From the NCBI GenBank assembly GCA_903929485.1, contig CAIYUY010000330.1, forward strand, positions 1 to 52,193: a stretch of DNA of 52,193 bases. Direction: 5' to 3'. This stretch comes from an uncultured Desulfuromonadales bacterium (GTDB lineage Bacteria > Desulfobacterota > Desulfuromonadia > Geobacterales > CAIOGM01). Below are positions 1 through 7,504 of the stretch, in pieces (the first letter of the stretch is position 1; every line of letters begins with the position of its first letter). The position numbers were made by a program, and so were the translations under genes. Below the pieces are notes generated by a model, which saw only the letters and a list, made by a program, of their open reading frames with translations, had not been told where the DNA came from and searched no databases.

Positions 1-1523
1 AATCCCACGATGTTCCGACTCTCGCGGCTGAACTCCACGCCGACCAAGCTGATGGGTTCACCGTACCGCCGGTATTTCTCGGCATACCCCTTGCTCTTCA
101 ACTGCTCCAGTGCCTTCCCTTTCGGAACCATCTCCACCACCTTGAATTCAAACAGGTAGATCCGGCGGTTGTACCGCACCGTCATGTCGATCCGCCCCTT
201 GTTGGTGGCGTCCTCCACGATTATCTCCAATCCCAGCGCTGCGAAATAGCTGTAGAAGATACTGGCGTAATACCCCTCGTAACCTGCCAACTGATTTTTC
301 CGGTACCAGTCATGGGGGATGGAGGCGAAGAAGGAGTGGAAGAGCTCCCGCAGAGCCGGCAGGTCGTCGGCTTTCAGGATGTCGTAGAGTCGGCTGACAT
401 TCACCGCGGGAACCATGGGGTCCCGGGATAACTCCCGCAACAGAGCGTCGTTCAGGCTGGACTGAACCTCCTTGTTGGGATAGCGGAGGGTCAATTCCAA
501 CCGACCGGGGAGGTAGCGGGCGGAGTCGATGGTGAGGTAACCGGTCTGAAACAGCAGCGCCTCAACGGGAATGTTATCCACGTCGAAGGTGGAGAGGAGC
601 GATTCGGGGGCCATGATCCGCGCCAGGTCGGGGGTGAACTGCTGTCGTTGGGAAAGGAGCTTGATCAGAAACGTGGGGGTTCCGGTCTCGAACCACCAGG
701 GGCGGAACTCGCGGTTACGGAACAGCAGCAACAGGTCAAAGGGGTTGTAAACGGCTTCGCCGGTCCAGTTGTAACCGTTGTACCATTGTCTGATCTCGTC
801 ACGATCCAGTCCCTCCAGTTCAGGGGAAAAAATCGTCTCCACATCCCGGTCGGTATAGCCGCAGATGGCGCTGAAGCGTTTATCAAGGGTGATGTCCTCC
901 AGATTATTCAGCCCGGAGAAGAGGCTCACCTTGGAGAACTTGCTGACTCCGGTGAGGAAGGCGAACTTGACATGGGCGTCGGAATCCTTGATAACGGAAT
1001 AGAAGTCCCTTAACCCCTCGCGGATCTCGCGGGCCGTCTCCGGCTCTTCAATGCGGTCCAGCATCGGCTTGTCATACTCGTCAATAAGGACGACCACTCG
1101 CCGCCCGGTCTGGGCATGCACCAAGCGAAACAGTTCAAGAAAACGGCTCCGGATATCGGGAAAAGCCGCCGGCAGGCAAAAGCGCCCCTCATGGTAACTT
1201 AATTGTTGATGGAGAGTCGCCTCCAGATCGGCACGATCTCGGACCACCCCACCGCCAAAGCTGATCCTGATAACCGGGTAGGTTACCGACCAGTCCCATT
1301 GATCATGGGCCGCCAGTCCCTGGAAGAGGAGCCGGTTTCCCTCGAACAGTTCCTTCAGGGTGTCCAGAAACAGGCTCTTGCCGAAACGGCGGGGCCGGGA
1401 GAGGAAGTAATGGCTCCCCTGATCGATGAGGGAGAGGGCAAAACCGCTCTTGTCCACATAGTAATAGTTGTCTTCGCGAATTTTGGAAAAAGTCTGAATA
1501 CCGATGGGAAGTTTCTTGCGCAT
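1..1523 (-). CDS. AAA-ATPase-like / PD-(D/E)XK nuclease family protein, copy 1 (3' end outside window)
   Basis: The reading frame is open from the ATG at 1523 to the window edge (about 507 codons), so only the last few residues are missing. It is a paralogue of the complete protein at 13791-15329. The N-terminal part is a P-loop AAA-ATPase-like domain (PF09820 type) with an RFGKSL-type Walker A and a VVVLIDEYDKP Walker B. The C-terminal part is a PD-(D/E)XK nuclease-like domain (DUF1703 type) with GRIDM and YLFEFKV, which give the D and E-x-K residues. It follows the response regulator gene by 89 bp and is probably cotranscribed with it. The first ~85 and last ~300 residues nearly match copy 2, but the segment around the Walker B region (about 850-1260) is clearly diverged. 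The biological role of this family is not established. Confidence 0.85.
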   Translation of the reverse strand, partial: MRKKLPIGIQTFSKIREDNYYYVDKSGFALSLIDQGSHYFLSRPRRFGKSLFLDTLKELFEGNRLLFQGLAAHDQWDWSVTYPVIRISFGGGVVRDRADLEATLHQQLSYHEGRFCLPAAFPDIRSRFLELFRLVHAQTGRRVVVLIDEYDKPMLDRIEEPETAREIREGLRDFYSVIKDSDAHVKFAFLTGVSKFSKVSLFSGLNNLEDITLDKRFSAICGYTDRDVETIFSPELEGLDRDEIRQWYNGYNWTGEAVYNPFDLLLLFRNREFRPWWFETGTPTFLIKLLSQRQQFTPDLARIMAPESLLSTFDVDNIPVEALLFQTGYLTIDSARYLPGRLELTLRYPNKEVQSSLNDALLRELSRDPMVPAVNVSRLYDILKADDLPALRELFHSFFASIPHDWYRKNQLAGYEGYYASIFYSYFAALGLEIIVEDATNKGRIDMTVRYNRRIYLFEFKVVEMVPKGKALEQLKSKGYAEKYRRYGEPISLVGVEFSRESRNIVG

Positions 1524-1612
1524 GATCTGCCCCTGGAATGATACGATAAGCTACTTCGATTCACCCAATCGTGTCAAGCGATTCATCCCACCTCATCCCG
1601 CCGTCGAGTCGG

Positions 1613-2317
1613 TTACATCATCCGGAGAAGTACGGAGAAGCTGTACCCCCGGCGGTAGCCGCTTTCCAAGGGGGCGGGACGTCCGGTGCTGCTCTCGATC
1701 TTGCGCCGCAACCGCTGCACGATGGAATCAAGGGCTCTGGAGTCGGCGCCCACGGCGTCATACCCCAGCACGGTGTAGAGGTCGGCGCGAGCCACCGACT
1801 CTCCCTCGGCCTCCGCCAGACACTTCACCAGGGTCCGTTCCTGTCCGGACAACAGCACCCTGACTCCCAGGGGGGAAACGAGGGTCCAGGATGCCCGCTC
1901 CAGAGTCCACTGTTCGACGGGAGGAGAGATCATCGGGGTGATTCGCTCTCGACGGCGACGCGCCAGGTTGACGATAGCCGCCGCCAGTTCCGGCATGTTC
2001 ACCGGCTTGACCAGATAGAGATCGGCCCCCGCGCCATACCCCCGCACGCGGTCTTCCATGCCGTCCCGGGCGGTAATAATGATGATCCCCAGGTCGGTCT
2101 TGCGACGAAGGTAATCAGCCAGGGTGAAGCCTGACTGGTCCGGAAGATTAACATCCACCACGGCCACATCGAAATTGTGAGTGACAACCTCCCGGTAGAA
2201 TTCCATGACGCTCCCCACCCCCTCGGCCACCACTCCGGAAACGGTAAGAAAGCGGATGATGCTTTCCCGCAGATCCCGGTCATCTTCAATAATCACTACT
2301 CGTGGGTGGTGGGGCAC
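1613..2317 (-). CDS. OmpR-family response regulator, copy 1 (no adjacent kinase)
   Basis: Protein of 234 residues with an N-terminal receiver domain and a C-terminal winged helix-turn-helix. The acidic pocket is E11-D12-D13, the phospho-acceptor is D55, and the T82 and K104 switch residues are present, so it should be phosphorylatable. The C-terminal half has the LRRKI...GYRRGY pattern of OmpR/PhoB DNA-binding domains. The start is a GTG at 2317 preceded by AAGGAG at close spacing. It is a close paralogue of the regulator at 15419-16126, with the same 89-bp spacing to the downstream AAA/nuclease gene. No histidine kinase lies beside this copy, so it is an orphan here. The next gene upstream is a repeat lipoprotein whose leader region carries a candidate OmpR-type binding array. 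Confidence 0.92.
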   Translation of the reverse strand: MPHHPRVVIIEDDRDLRESIIRFLTVSGVVAEGVGSVMEFYREVVTHNFDVAVVDVNLPDQSGFTLADYLRRKTDLGIIIITARDGMEDRVRGYGAGADLYLVKPVNMPELAAAIVNLARRRRERITPMISPPVEQWTLERASWTLVSPLGVRVLLSGQERTLVKCLAEAEGESVARADLYTVLGYDAVGADSRALDSIVQRLRRKIESSTGRPAPLESGYRRGYSFSVLLRMM

Positions 2318-2340
2318 AAAACTCCTTCAACCTAAAAAAG

Positions 2341-2502
2341 CAGTCCACCACGGAGACACAGAGACATGGAGGATAATCTCACTCAGTTTCAGATGGTTAC
2401 ACTGAGGTGAGTTCTAACGTTGCTCAAACCTTTGGGTTAAAACCAAAAAAAAAGATTTTTTCAATGTTTTCCTCCGTGTCTCCGTGCCTCCGTGGTTTAA
2501 TT
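2341..2502. repeat. Long imperfect inverted repeat (CACGGAG type)
   Basis: Two arms of about 28 bp (2346-2372 and 2470-2498) are near reverse complements built from CCACGGAGACAC-like steps. They enclose about 100 bp, including a smaller hairpin with CTCAC/GTGAG arms. It fills the gap between the lipoprotein stop and the response regulator start. Three relatives with different unit sequences lie at 7329-7485, 16155-16232 and 18223-18352. Confidence 0.8.
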
Positions 2503-2515
2503 GCCGTTTTCAGGA

Positions 2516-3634
2516 TTACTTGTTAGCACTCCATGCGCCGAGATCCTTGGGAAGGGACGGATCAAAATAGGCGCCGGTGAGATTGCCGGCGGCATCCTTG
2601 ACGCCCGTATACGTCTCGCTGTACGCCCCGTTCTCATCCGTTCCGGAGACATTGAACGTCACCCCGGTGTCGGTAACGACGAGATTGGAGTAAACCTCGG
2701 TCAATGGCGTAATGACCCCTGTGGCGCTCTTCCGCGCGGTGGTTCCCGAAACCCTGATTGTGGGAGGGGAAGCGGCGTCGATGATTACCGTCGTCGCGTA
2801 GGTGTAGTTGGCATCAATGGAGACAAATTTGTAGGTTCCGGCCAGGGTAAGCGCCGGCGCCGCACTCCAGGTCCCCGCATCGGCCGGTTTCGAAGGGTCG
2901 ACAAACGTTCCCAGCATGGCGGCGTTGGCGTCTTTGCTGCCGGTATAGGTTTCGTTGTACGCGCCGGTTTCATCGGATCCCGTCACCTTGAACGTCACGG
3001 CATTTCCCGCAACCGTCAGGTTGGAAAAAGTTTCGGCACGTTGTATGACGGTTCCATCGGCATTATTCTTCCGCTGGGTTGTCCCGGAAATCAGGATCGA
3101 TGGGGCGGGGGCGGCGACAATGATTGCCGTGGAGGTATAGGTGTAGGTGGCGTCCTTTGACACGAGAGTGTATGTCCCGGAAAGCGGGATAGAAAGCGTG
3201 GCGTTCCAGGCGCCGATATCGCCGGGGACGGTGGGATCAGTATAGGTTCCGATCAGTTTACCGTTGGCGTTTCTGACGCCGCGATAGGTTTCATTGTAGG
3301 CTCCTTTTTCATCGGTTCCGGCAACCTTGAAGGTGACGCCGGAATCGGTAATGACGAGAGCGGAGAAAACTTCGGCAAGTTGAGACACGACGCCGGTAAG
3401 GTTATTCACCCGCGCGGTTGTCCCCGAAATGGCGATGGCCGGTGGCGAGGCGTTATCGATGATCGCCGTGGAGGTATAGGTGTAGGTGGCATCCTTTGAT
3501 ACCAGCGTATACGTCCCCGGATACGCGCTGGTGTCCACGGTTGCCGGTGAACTGCTGGAACCGCCACAACCGGCCAGGCAGAACGTCAGCAGGGCAAACA
3601 GGCAACTCATCAGACAAAACAATTTTCGACTCAT
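2516..3634 (-). CDS. Secreted lipoprotein with three tandem ~110-residue repeats
   Basis: From the ATG at 3634 the protein has 372 residues and begins with a lipoprotein signal peptide ending in the lipobox LAGC followed by GGSSSS. A Shine-Dalgarno sequence AGAGGA lies 6 bp upstream. The mature part is three tandem repeats of about 110 residues. Each starts GTYTLVSKDATYTYTSTAII or similar, contains an ISGTT step and a GAYNETYTG step, and ends near a GxWSA motif. The repeats look like all-beta modules, and I do not recognise a named family. The frame stays open upstream, through a cysteine-rich segment with its own good ribosome binding site (3635-3904), so a longer product is possible. An anchored envelope protein is inferred. 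Confidence 0.75.
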   Translation of the reverse strand: MSRKLFCLMSCLFALLTFCLAGCGGSSSSPATVDTSAYPGTYTLVSKDATYTYTSTAIIDNASPPAIAISGTTARVNNLTGVVSQLAEVFSALVITDSGVTFKVAGTDEKGAYNETYRGVRNANGKLIGTYTDPTVPGDIGAWNATLSIPLSGTYTLVSKDATYTYTSTAIIVAAPAPSILISGTTQRKNNADGTVIQRAETFSNLTVAGNAVTFKVTGSDETGAYNETYTGSKDANAAMLGTFVDPSKPADAGTWSAAPALTLAGTYKFVSIDANYTYATTVIIDAASPPTIRVSGTTARKSATGVITPLTEVYSNLVVTDTGVTFNVSGTDENGAYSETYTGVKDAAGNLTGAYFDPSLPKDLGAWSANK

Positions 3635-3904
3635 CGCTCGTCCTCTGCGCAAAACATCATCAGGCCTGATCCTGATCTCTTTTTTAAAGGCGTTCTTTTT
3701 TAACTGCGACCGTTCAACACAAACCAATTGCGGACACTCCCCCTCTCGTACCAGAAGAGTAAACCCGGCGCCGCAGTTGTTGGGGCAAGCCACTACCTCC
3801 GTATGCTCCAGGGGAATCCCAAGCTCATATTCAACCCCACAAACAGGACAGTTGTAGTCGAATGAAATAGAGTAGCCGTGAATTATCCCTTGTTGCCTGT
3901 CCAT
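3635..3904 (-). CDS. Zinc-ribbon-like segment, in frame with the lipoprotein
   Basis: An ATG at 3904 has a strong AGGAGG 6 bp upstream and starts MDRQQGIIHGYSISFDYNCP. The first ~50 residues contain CPVCG and CPNNCG, a zinc-ribbon pattern that looks cytoplasmic. There is no stop before the lipoprotein start at 3634; both lie in one frame, which would give a 462-residue protein with a signal peptide in its middle. Options are a real small gene that lost its stop, a two-start gene giving cytoplasmic and exported forms, or a recent fusion. The sequence alone does not decide. Its leader resembles that of the 1555-residue gene. Confidence 0.5.
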
Positions 3905-3944
3905 GGTTTTCCTCCTGACAGTTAAAGCCATGCACACCCGGCAT

Positions 3945-4275
3945 TGTTCTCTTCCCCTACCTCTGCACGAACCTATCCGCAACGAGTAGTGCCGCGCCGA
4001 CGGGAACAGCGGAATGTATACGTAACAATGGGGGGGAAAAAGGGAGCGGAGCAGGAAGGAGTAACCGGAATGATTCACTTTACAGAGCCTGACGGCTGAA
4101 GCGTCCGCCACGCATACCACCGAACACAATAAATGAAAATAATAATGAGACAAGGAGCCGTGACGCAACCAGGCGCAATTGTAACGAAATGCATCGAAAT
4201 GCATCGAAATGTAACGGGTTTTAAGGGGAAAAAAGCGCGATTTATCAGTTATTTGACCGAACAGCTACGCCATAT
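3945..4275 (-). promoter_or_regulatory. Duplicated upstream region with decamer array, copy 1
   Basis: This leader matches 12195-12525 over most of its length. It holds four tandem 10-bp units at 4181-4220 (GTAACGAAAT, GCATCGAAAT twice, GTAACGGGTT on the plus strand). On the minus strand, which faces the lipoprotein gene, a candidate -35 TTGCGT (4163-4168) and -10 TATTAT at 18-bp spacing lie about 12 bp beyond the array. Ten-bp direct repeats just upstream of -35 are typical of OmpR/PhoB-family activators. A leader of over 200 nt would follow. The assignment is inferred from spacing and from conservation between the two copies. Confidence 0.6.
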
Positions 4276-4370
4276 GACAGGGGAAGAGAGAGAGAGTTTG
4301 CGACAAGAACCCAAGCCGAACAAGCCGGAACCAAAAATGATCGGAAAAAACCGGGAGCAATCGAGTAGCG

Positions 4371-4520
4371 GACGAGGCCGGGCGGGAAACTGCCGAAGCC
4401 AAGCGAGAGGCGGACGAGGGCAAGAAAGCTGTTGCGCGCAACCTTAAAGCAGCGGGTATTGTGCTCACGACAATCATGCAGGCGACCGGTTTAAGCAGAA
4501 AAGAGATTGAAAATGTTTGA
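4371..4520 (+). pseudogene. 3' remnant of an Rpn-family nuclease gene
   Basis: The stretch encodes the last ~50 residues of the protein at 12799-13779. It keeps the coiled-coil tail, then ARNLKAAGIVLTTIMQATG and a C-terminal LSRKEIENV with TGA at 4518. Everything upstream, including the catalytic domain, is missing, and an 18-bp stretch within the coiled coil is also deleted. Because the region just to the left (3945-4275) matches the region upstream of the intact gene, this was once the same divergent gene pair and has since lost about 1 kb. Confidence 0.8.
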
Positions 4521-4536
4521 TTCTCACCTGAAAGGC

Positions 4537-4584
4537 AGGGGCGAAGCAGGCCGCATGTGCTTCGCCCCTGATACCCGTTTTTTT
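4537..4584 (+). terminator. Rho-independent terminator
   Basis: A perfect 12-bp stem (AGGGGCGAAGCA at 4537-4548 with its complement at 4558-4569) is followed by a run of seven T at 4578-4584. It lies just after the Rpn remnant and is oriented with it. Confidence 0.75.
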
Positions 4585-4700
4585 GTTCTCCTTGCAGCAG
4601 GGCAAACGGATACGTTTACCGAAGGGGCAACGAAGGAAGAGGCGTAGTTTAACGCCTCGGCAGTGCTCTCGGTAATGCGGTCGTGGCGGTTAAGACTCCT

Positions 4701-6275
4701 TCAATAATTAAGCGCCGCAGTTACTTTCAGCAACGCACGAGCTTTGTCCGCGCCGTAAAAGGTTCCGGAGATGCGCAGCGCTGTTTCCAGTTCCTTTTTT
4801 CCCACCGCCTGATTGTCGTATTTCATCAGCGCCGCACCCAGATGATAGTGATGCAGGGGACTTTCGGGCTTCCGGGCCACGGCTTGCTTCAGAAGCGGGA
4901 GAGCTTCTCCGGTTTTTCCCAGCAAGAACAGCGTCCATCCCAAGGTGTCGGCCACGTCGGGATTGGCGGGGTATTTGGCATACAATCGCGCCGCCAGCGT
5001 TGCGGCTCTGTTCAAATCCCGGCCGCTTCTCGCGGTCAGGGTGGCGATATTGTTCATGGCCCGGAACTGTTCAGGATCACGTTTCAGGGCCTCTTCATAC
5101 CAGGTAACGGCGGCGCGTTGATCACCTCGCCGCAGGAGCAGATCACCCAATGCCATGCAGGGATCAGCGGAGTTCGGGGCGGCGCCGGCAGCAGAGCGGA
5201 GTACCGCTTCGGCGTCAGCCGCCCGTCCCAATCCCTCCAGCGCCCCGGCTCGCAGCAGTTTCAACCGGGTATCGTTCGGCGTCTCTTTTAATTCGAATTC
5301 AGTCTGTTGAAGCGCCTCGGCAAAGGCGCGCTCGGTCAGAAGGAGCAGCAGGAATTGCTGTTGCGACTCGGGATCGGCGAATTTCTTGCCTATAATGGTC
5401 CGGCACTGCGCCAGCGCCTGATCACGTTTGCCGGTGAAAACAGCTAACCGGGCCAGCAGCAGGCGGGGTTCCGGCGCGTTGGGTTCCAGGGTCAGCGCCT
5501 GATTCCCCGCCGTCAGCGCTCTGTCCGGATCTTTCAGGACCAGGGCAAGACGGCCCAGTTCCAACTGCGCCGCATACAGCTTCGGTTCGATCCTGACCGC
5601 CTCCCGGTAGGCGTCACGGGCTTCGGCCAAGGCGCCGAGCTGCCATGAAGAACGGGCCAGCCAGAGATACGCCTCATAATCACCCTGGTTTTGTTTGATG
5701 GCGTTGCGCAGTTCCAACGACGCTTCACGGTACTTCTTTTCCGTATAGTATCGCTTTGCGCCGGCCATGAATCCCGAGGTCTCGGATTTCGCTTGCAACA
5801 GGTTGTAGCGCTTGGCCGCCCAGGCGCCGCCAAGGGCGAGGCATCCGACCATGCCGACGACACCGATCTTTAACGCGCTCTTCTTGAGCCACCAGCGGAA
5901 GAATTTCGCGCCGATAGTTTCCACACCCTTCTCGTTCCGATAAAATCTCCAGGCCATTAAGATATCGAAGAGTACAAACATTACCATGAGGAGGAAAGCG
6001 ATCACTCCCCATTGGATCATCCTGGGGAGTTTTACGCTGTGCACGATATCCGGGAGGACCAGTGTGTAGTTTTGCAGTATGAGAGCGAGGGTAACGATTA
6101 CCAGCGTGGCGGCCATCACGGAGAGCTTGGCGGCACTTTGTGAAATCCACCAGCGGAAGAAATCATCGCTGCGGCCACCCTTATTATTGAAGTAGCGTCG
6201 AGCCATGTTGAAATCATAGTAAAAAAATGTAGCCAGGGAGGCGACCAGCAGCAGCCAGATCATCAGTGTCGTCAT
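4701..6275 (-). CDS. Membrane-anchored TPR-repeat protein
   Basis: Protein of 524 residues. The first ~155 residues contain four hydrophobic helices (about 3-20, 52-67, 87-106 and 137-153), and the rest is a run of tetratricopeptide repeats (for example EAYLWLARSSWQLGALAEAR and AMALGDLLLRRGDQ-like units). The membrane part is an internal duplication: FFRWW with a following hydrophobic helix occurs at residues 39-43 and again at 125-129, each after an RRYFNN/WRFYRN-like basic stretch. TPR units bind other proteins, so a scaffold at the inner membrane, with the TPR part on one side, is inferred. It sits beside a PEP-CTERM gene, but I see no direct link to the sorting machinery. The start at 6275 has only a weak ribosome binding site. 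Confidence 0.85.
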   Translation of the reverse strand: MTTLMIWLLLVASLATFFYYDFNMARRYFNNKGGRSDDFFRWWISQSAAKLSVMAATLVIVTLALILQNYTLVLPDIVHSVKLPRMIQWGVIAFLLMVMFVLFDILMAWRFYRNEKGVETIGAKFFRWWLKKSALKIGVVGMVGCLALGGAWAAKRYNLLQAKSETSGFMAGAKRYYTEKKYREASLELRNAIKQNQGDYEAYLWLARSSWQLGALAEARDAYREAVRIEPKLYAAQLELGRLALVLKDPDRALTAGNQALTLEPNAPEPRLLLARLAVFTGKRDQALAQCRTIIGKKFADPESQQQFLLLLLTERAFAEALQQTEFELKETPNDTRLKLLRAGALEGLGRAADAEAVLRSAAGAAPNSADPCMALGDLLLRRGDQRAAVTWYEEALKRDPEQFRAMNNIATLTARSGRDLNRAATLAARLYAKYPANPDVADTLGWTLFLLGKTGEALPLLKQAVARKPESPLHHYHLGAALMKYDNQAVGKKELETALRISGTFYGADKARALLKVTAALNY

Positions 6276-6649
6276 GAGTAGTTACCCTAATTTTATTCAT
6301 CACACGAAAAATTTGCATGCGCACGTAGGTTGAGGTGAGGCACGAACCCCAACGTTAAAATGTTGGGGGGTTCACGATGAGGCTGTTCACCCCAACCTAC
6401 AACTGGGAGAGCGGGCATCCTGCCCGCGTTTTGCACGGCTTCATCCTTGCATAATTGTCATGTTACAAAAGACTGTTCAAGCGATACACCCGCTTGAATA
6501 CGGACAGGATGTCCGTGCTCCCCAAAAGACCCAAGAGTCGTAGGGTGCGCACGGGTTTATGGTGCGCACCATGAACCCGTGCACACCCTACAACTACACA
6601 GGTTTTGCTCTTTTCACCCTTCACCCTTCATAGGTTTTTCTCGTAATTC
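6276..6649. repeat. Intergenic cluster of REP-like palindromes
   Basis: This 374-bp gap holds no gene that I can support. It contains a GTAGGTTGAGGTGAGG palindrome (6325-6400), a GCGGGCA/TGCCCGC hairpin (6411-6427), a GTAGGGTGCGCACGG palindrome (6540-6591), and short AATTACGAATT-type repeats that run into the end of the next gene. Related palindromes recur at 26311-26717. Confidence 0.75.
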
Positions 6650-7291
6650 TCAATTCGTAATTCGTAATTTTCTTCTCGCAAGCCCCACCACTCCCAACGA
6701 GAGGCAGAGAAGAGCATAGGTGGTGGGCTCGGGGACGACATTCGCTTGGGTAAGCTGCATGGCCACACCCGTTCCTCCGATGGTGGCGATCGTGTAGTAA
6801 TCAATCCCGCTGGGCGCCAAGCTCCCAACATTGGCATAAAACTGAAAGTCCCCCGTTAAAACCGGAATCGCGGGATCATACACGCCCCAAGGACCGTTAG
6901 GCGTCGCCTGACCGATAAGTCCTTGATCGAAGGACAAGTCCACCGCAGTCAACAGGGAAAGGTCCAAGATCATCCCGTAAAAGTCACCCCGGCTGTACTG
7001 TCCGACCAAGCTGCCGCCGCTGTAGACGTCCACGTTCAGCGTCTTCACCAGCGCGTCACTGCTGTAGGTTTCGCCGGTAATGCTTCTATCGGGATTCCAG
7101 ACATAACGCAACGGGGTGTTCAGGGAGAGCAGCCCCGCGCCGCCGGTGACCAGGGCCATACTCACCGTGGCGTAGTCGCCCGATGCAGCCTCGCCGAAGG
7201 TGAAATCAAAGACGACGTCAGCCAAACCGGGGGCCGCTGATACCGCAGTGAGCATGATCGCCAACAAACATCCGATAACTAACTGTTTCAT
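6650..7291 (-). CDS. PEP-CTERM sorting domain protein
   Basis: From the ATG at 7291 (AAGGAG upstream) the product has 213 residues. It starts with a signal peptide (MKQLVIGCLLAIMLTAVSAA) and ends with a PEP-CTERM tail: VPEPTTYALL, a hydrophobic helix, then ARRK. Such tails are recognised by exosortases and direct proteins to the outer surface or extracellular matrix. No exosortase gene is visible in this window. The last residues after the RRK (LRITN) are encoded by an AATTACGAATT-type intergenic repeat that also supplies the stop. The middle is beta-rich with no recognisable catalytic motif. Confidence 0.85.
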   Translation of the reverse strand: MKQLVIGCLLAIMLTAVSAAPGLADVVFDFTFGEAASGDYATVSMALVTGGAGLLSLNTPLRYVWNPDRSITGETYSSDALVKTLNVDVYSGGSLVGQYSRGDFYGMILDLSLLTAVDLSFDQGLIGQATPNGPWGVYDPAIPVLTGDFQFYANVGSLAPSGIDYYTIATIGGTGVAMQLTQANVVPEPTTYALLCLSLGVVGLARRKLRITN

Positions 7292-7328
7292 GTAAAGCTC
7301 CTTGAAATATAAACCAACAAACGGCAGG

Positions 7329-7485
7329 TTAACCACAGATCCACTGAGAACACAGAGAACACTGAGAAAATCATTAAATGTTTCTGTAACCTGAAGGGTA
7401 AACATATTATTTCGGCTTTGAATTCTTAGCTGATTGTTGAATCCAAAGATTTTACTCTGTGCTCTCCGTGGCTCTGTAGTGAACG
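7329..7485. repeat. Long imperfect inverted repeat (CACAGAGAACAC type)
   Basis: The arms at about 7329-7362 and 7452-7485 are imperfect reverse complements with CACAGAGAACACTGAG-like units. The element lies between the PEP-CTERM gene start and the end of the 1555-residue gene and has the same architecture as the repeat at 2341-2502. Confidence 0.65.
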
Positions 7486-7504
7486 GTTTTTTACTCCAGG
7501 GCGA

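Noticed and set aside
1-1523. Copy 1 of the AAA/nuclease gene as a pseudogene
   Set aside because: Checking the codons at both ends and around 1191-1260 shows one continuous frame. It only appears broken because the gene runs off the window edge.
4133-4447. A 104-codon plus-strand ORF
   Set aside because: It combines the shared regulatory region with a frame different from that of the Rpn remnant, so it does not encode a protein.
4590-4700. A plus-strand HicB-like remnant (ATKEEA-like string)
   Set aside because: The similarity is a few residues only and the frame is interrupted, so it is too weak to report as a gene.
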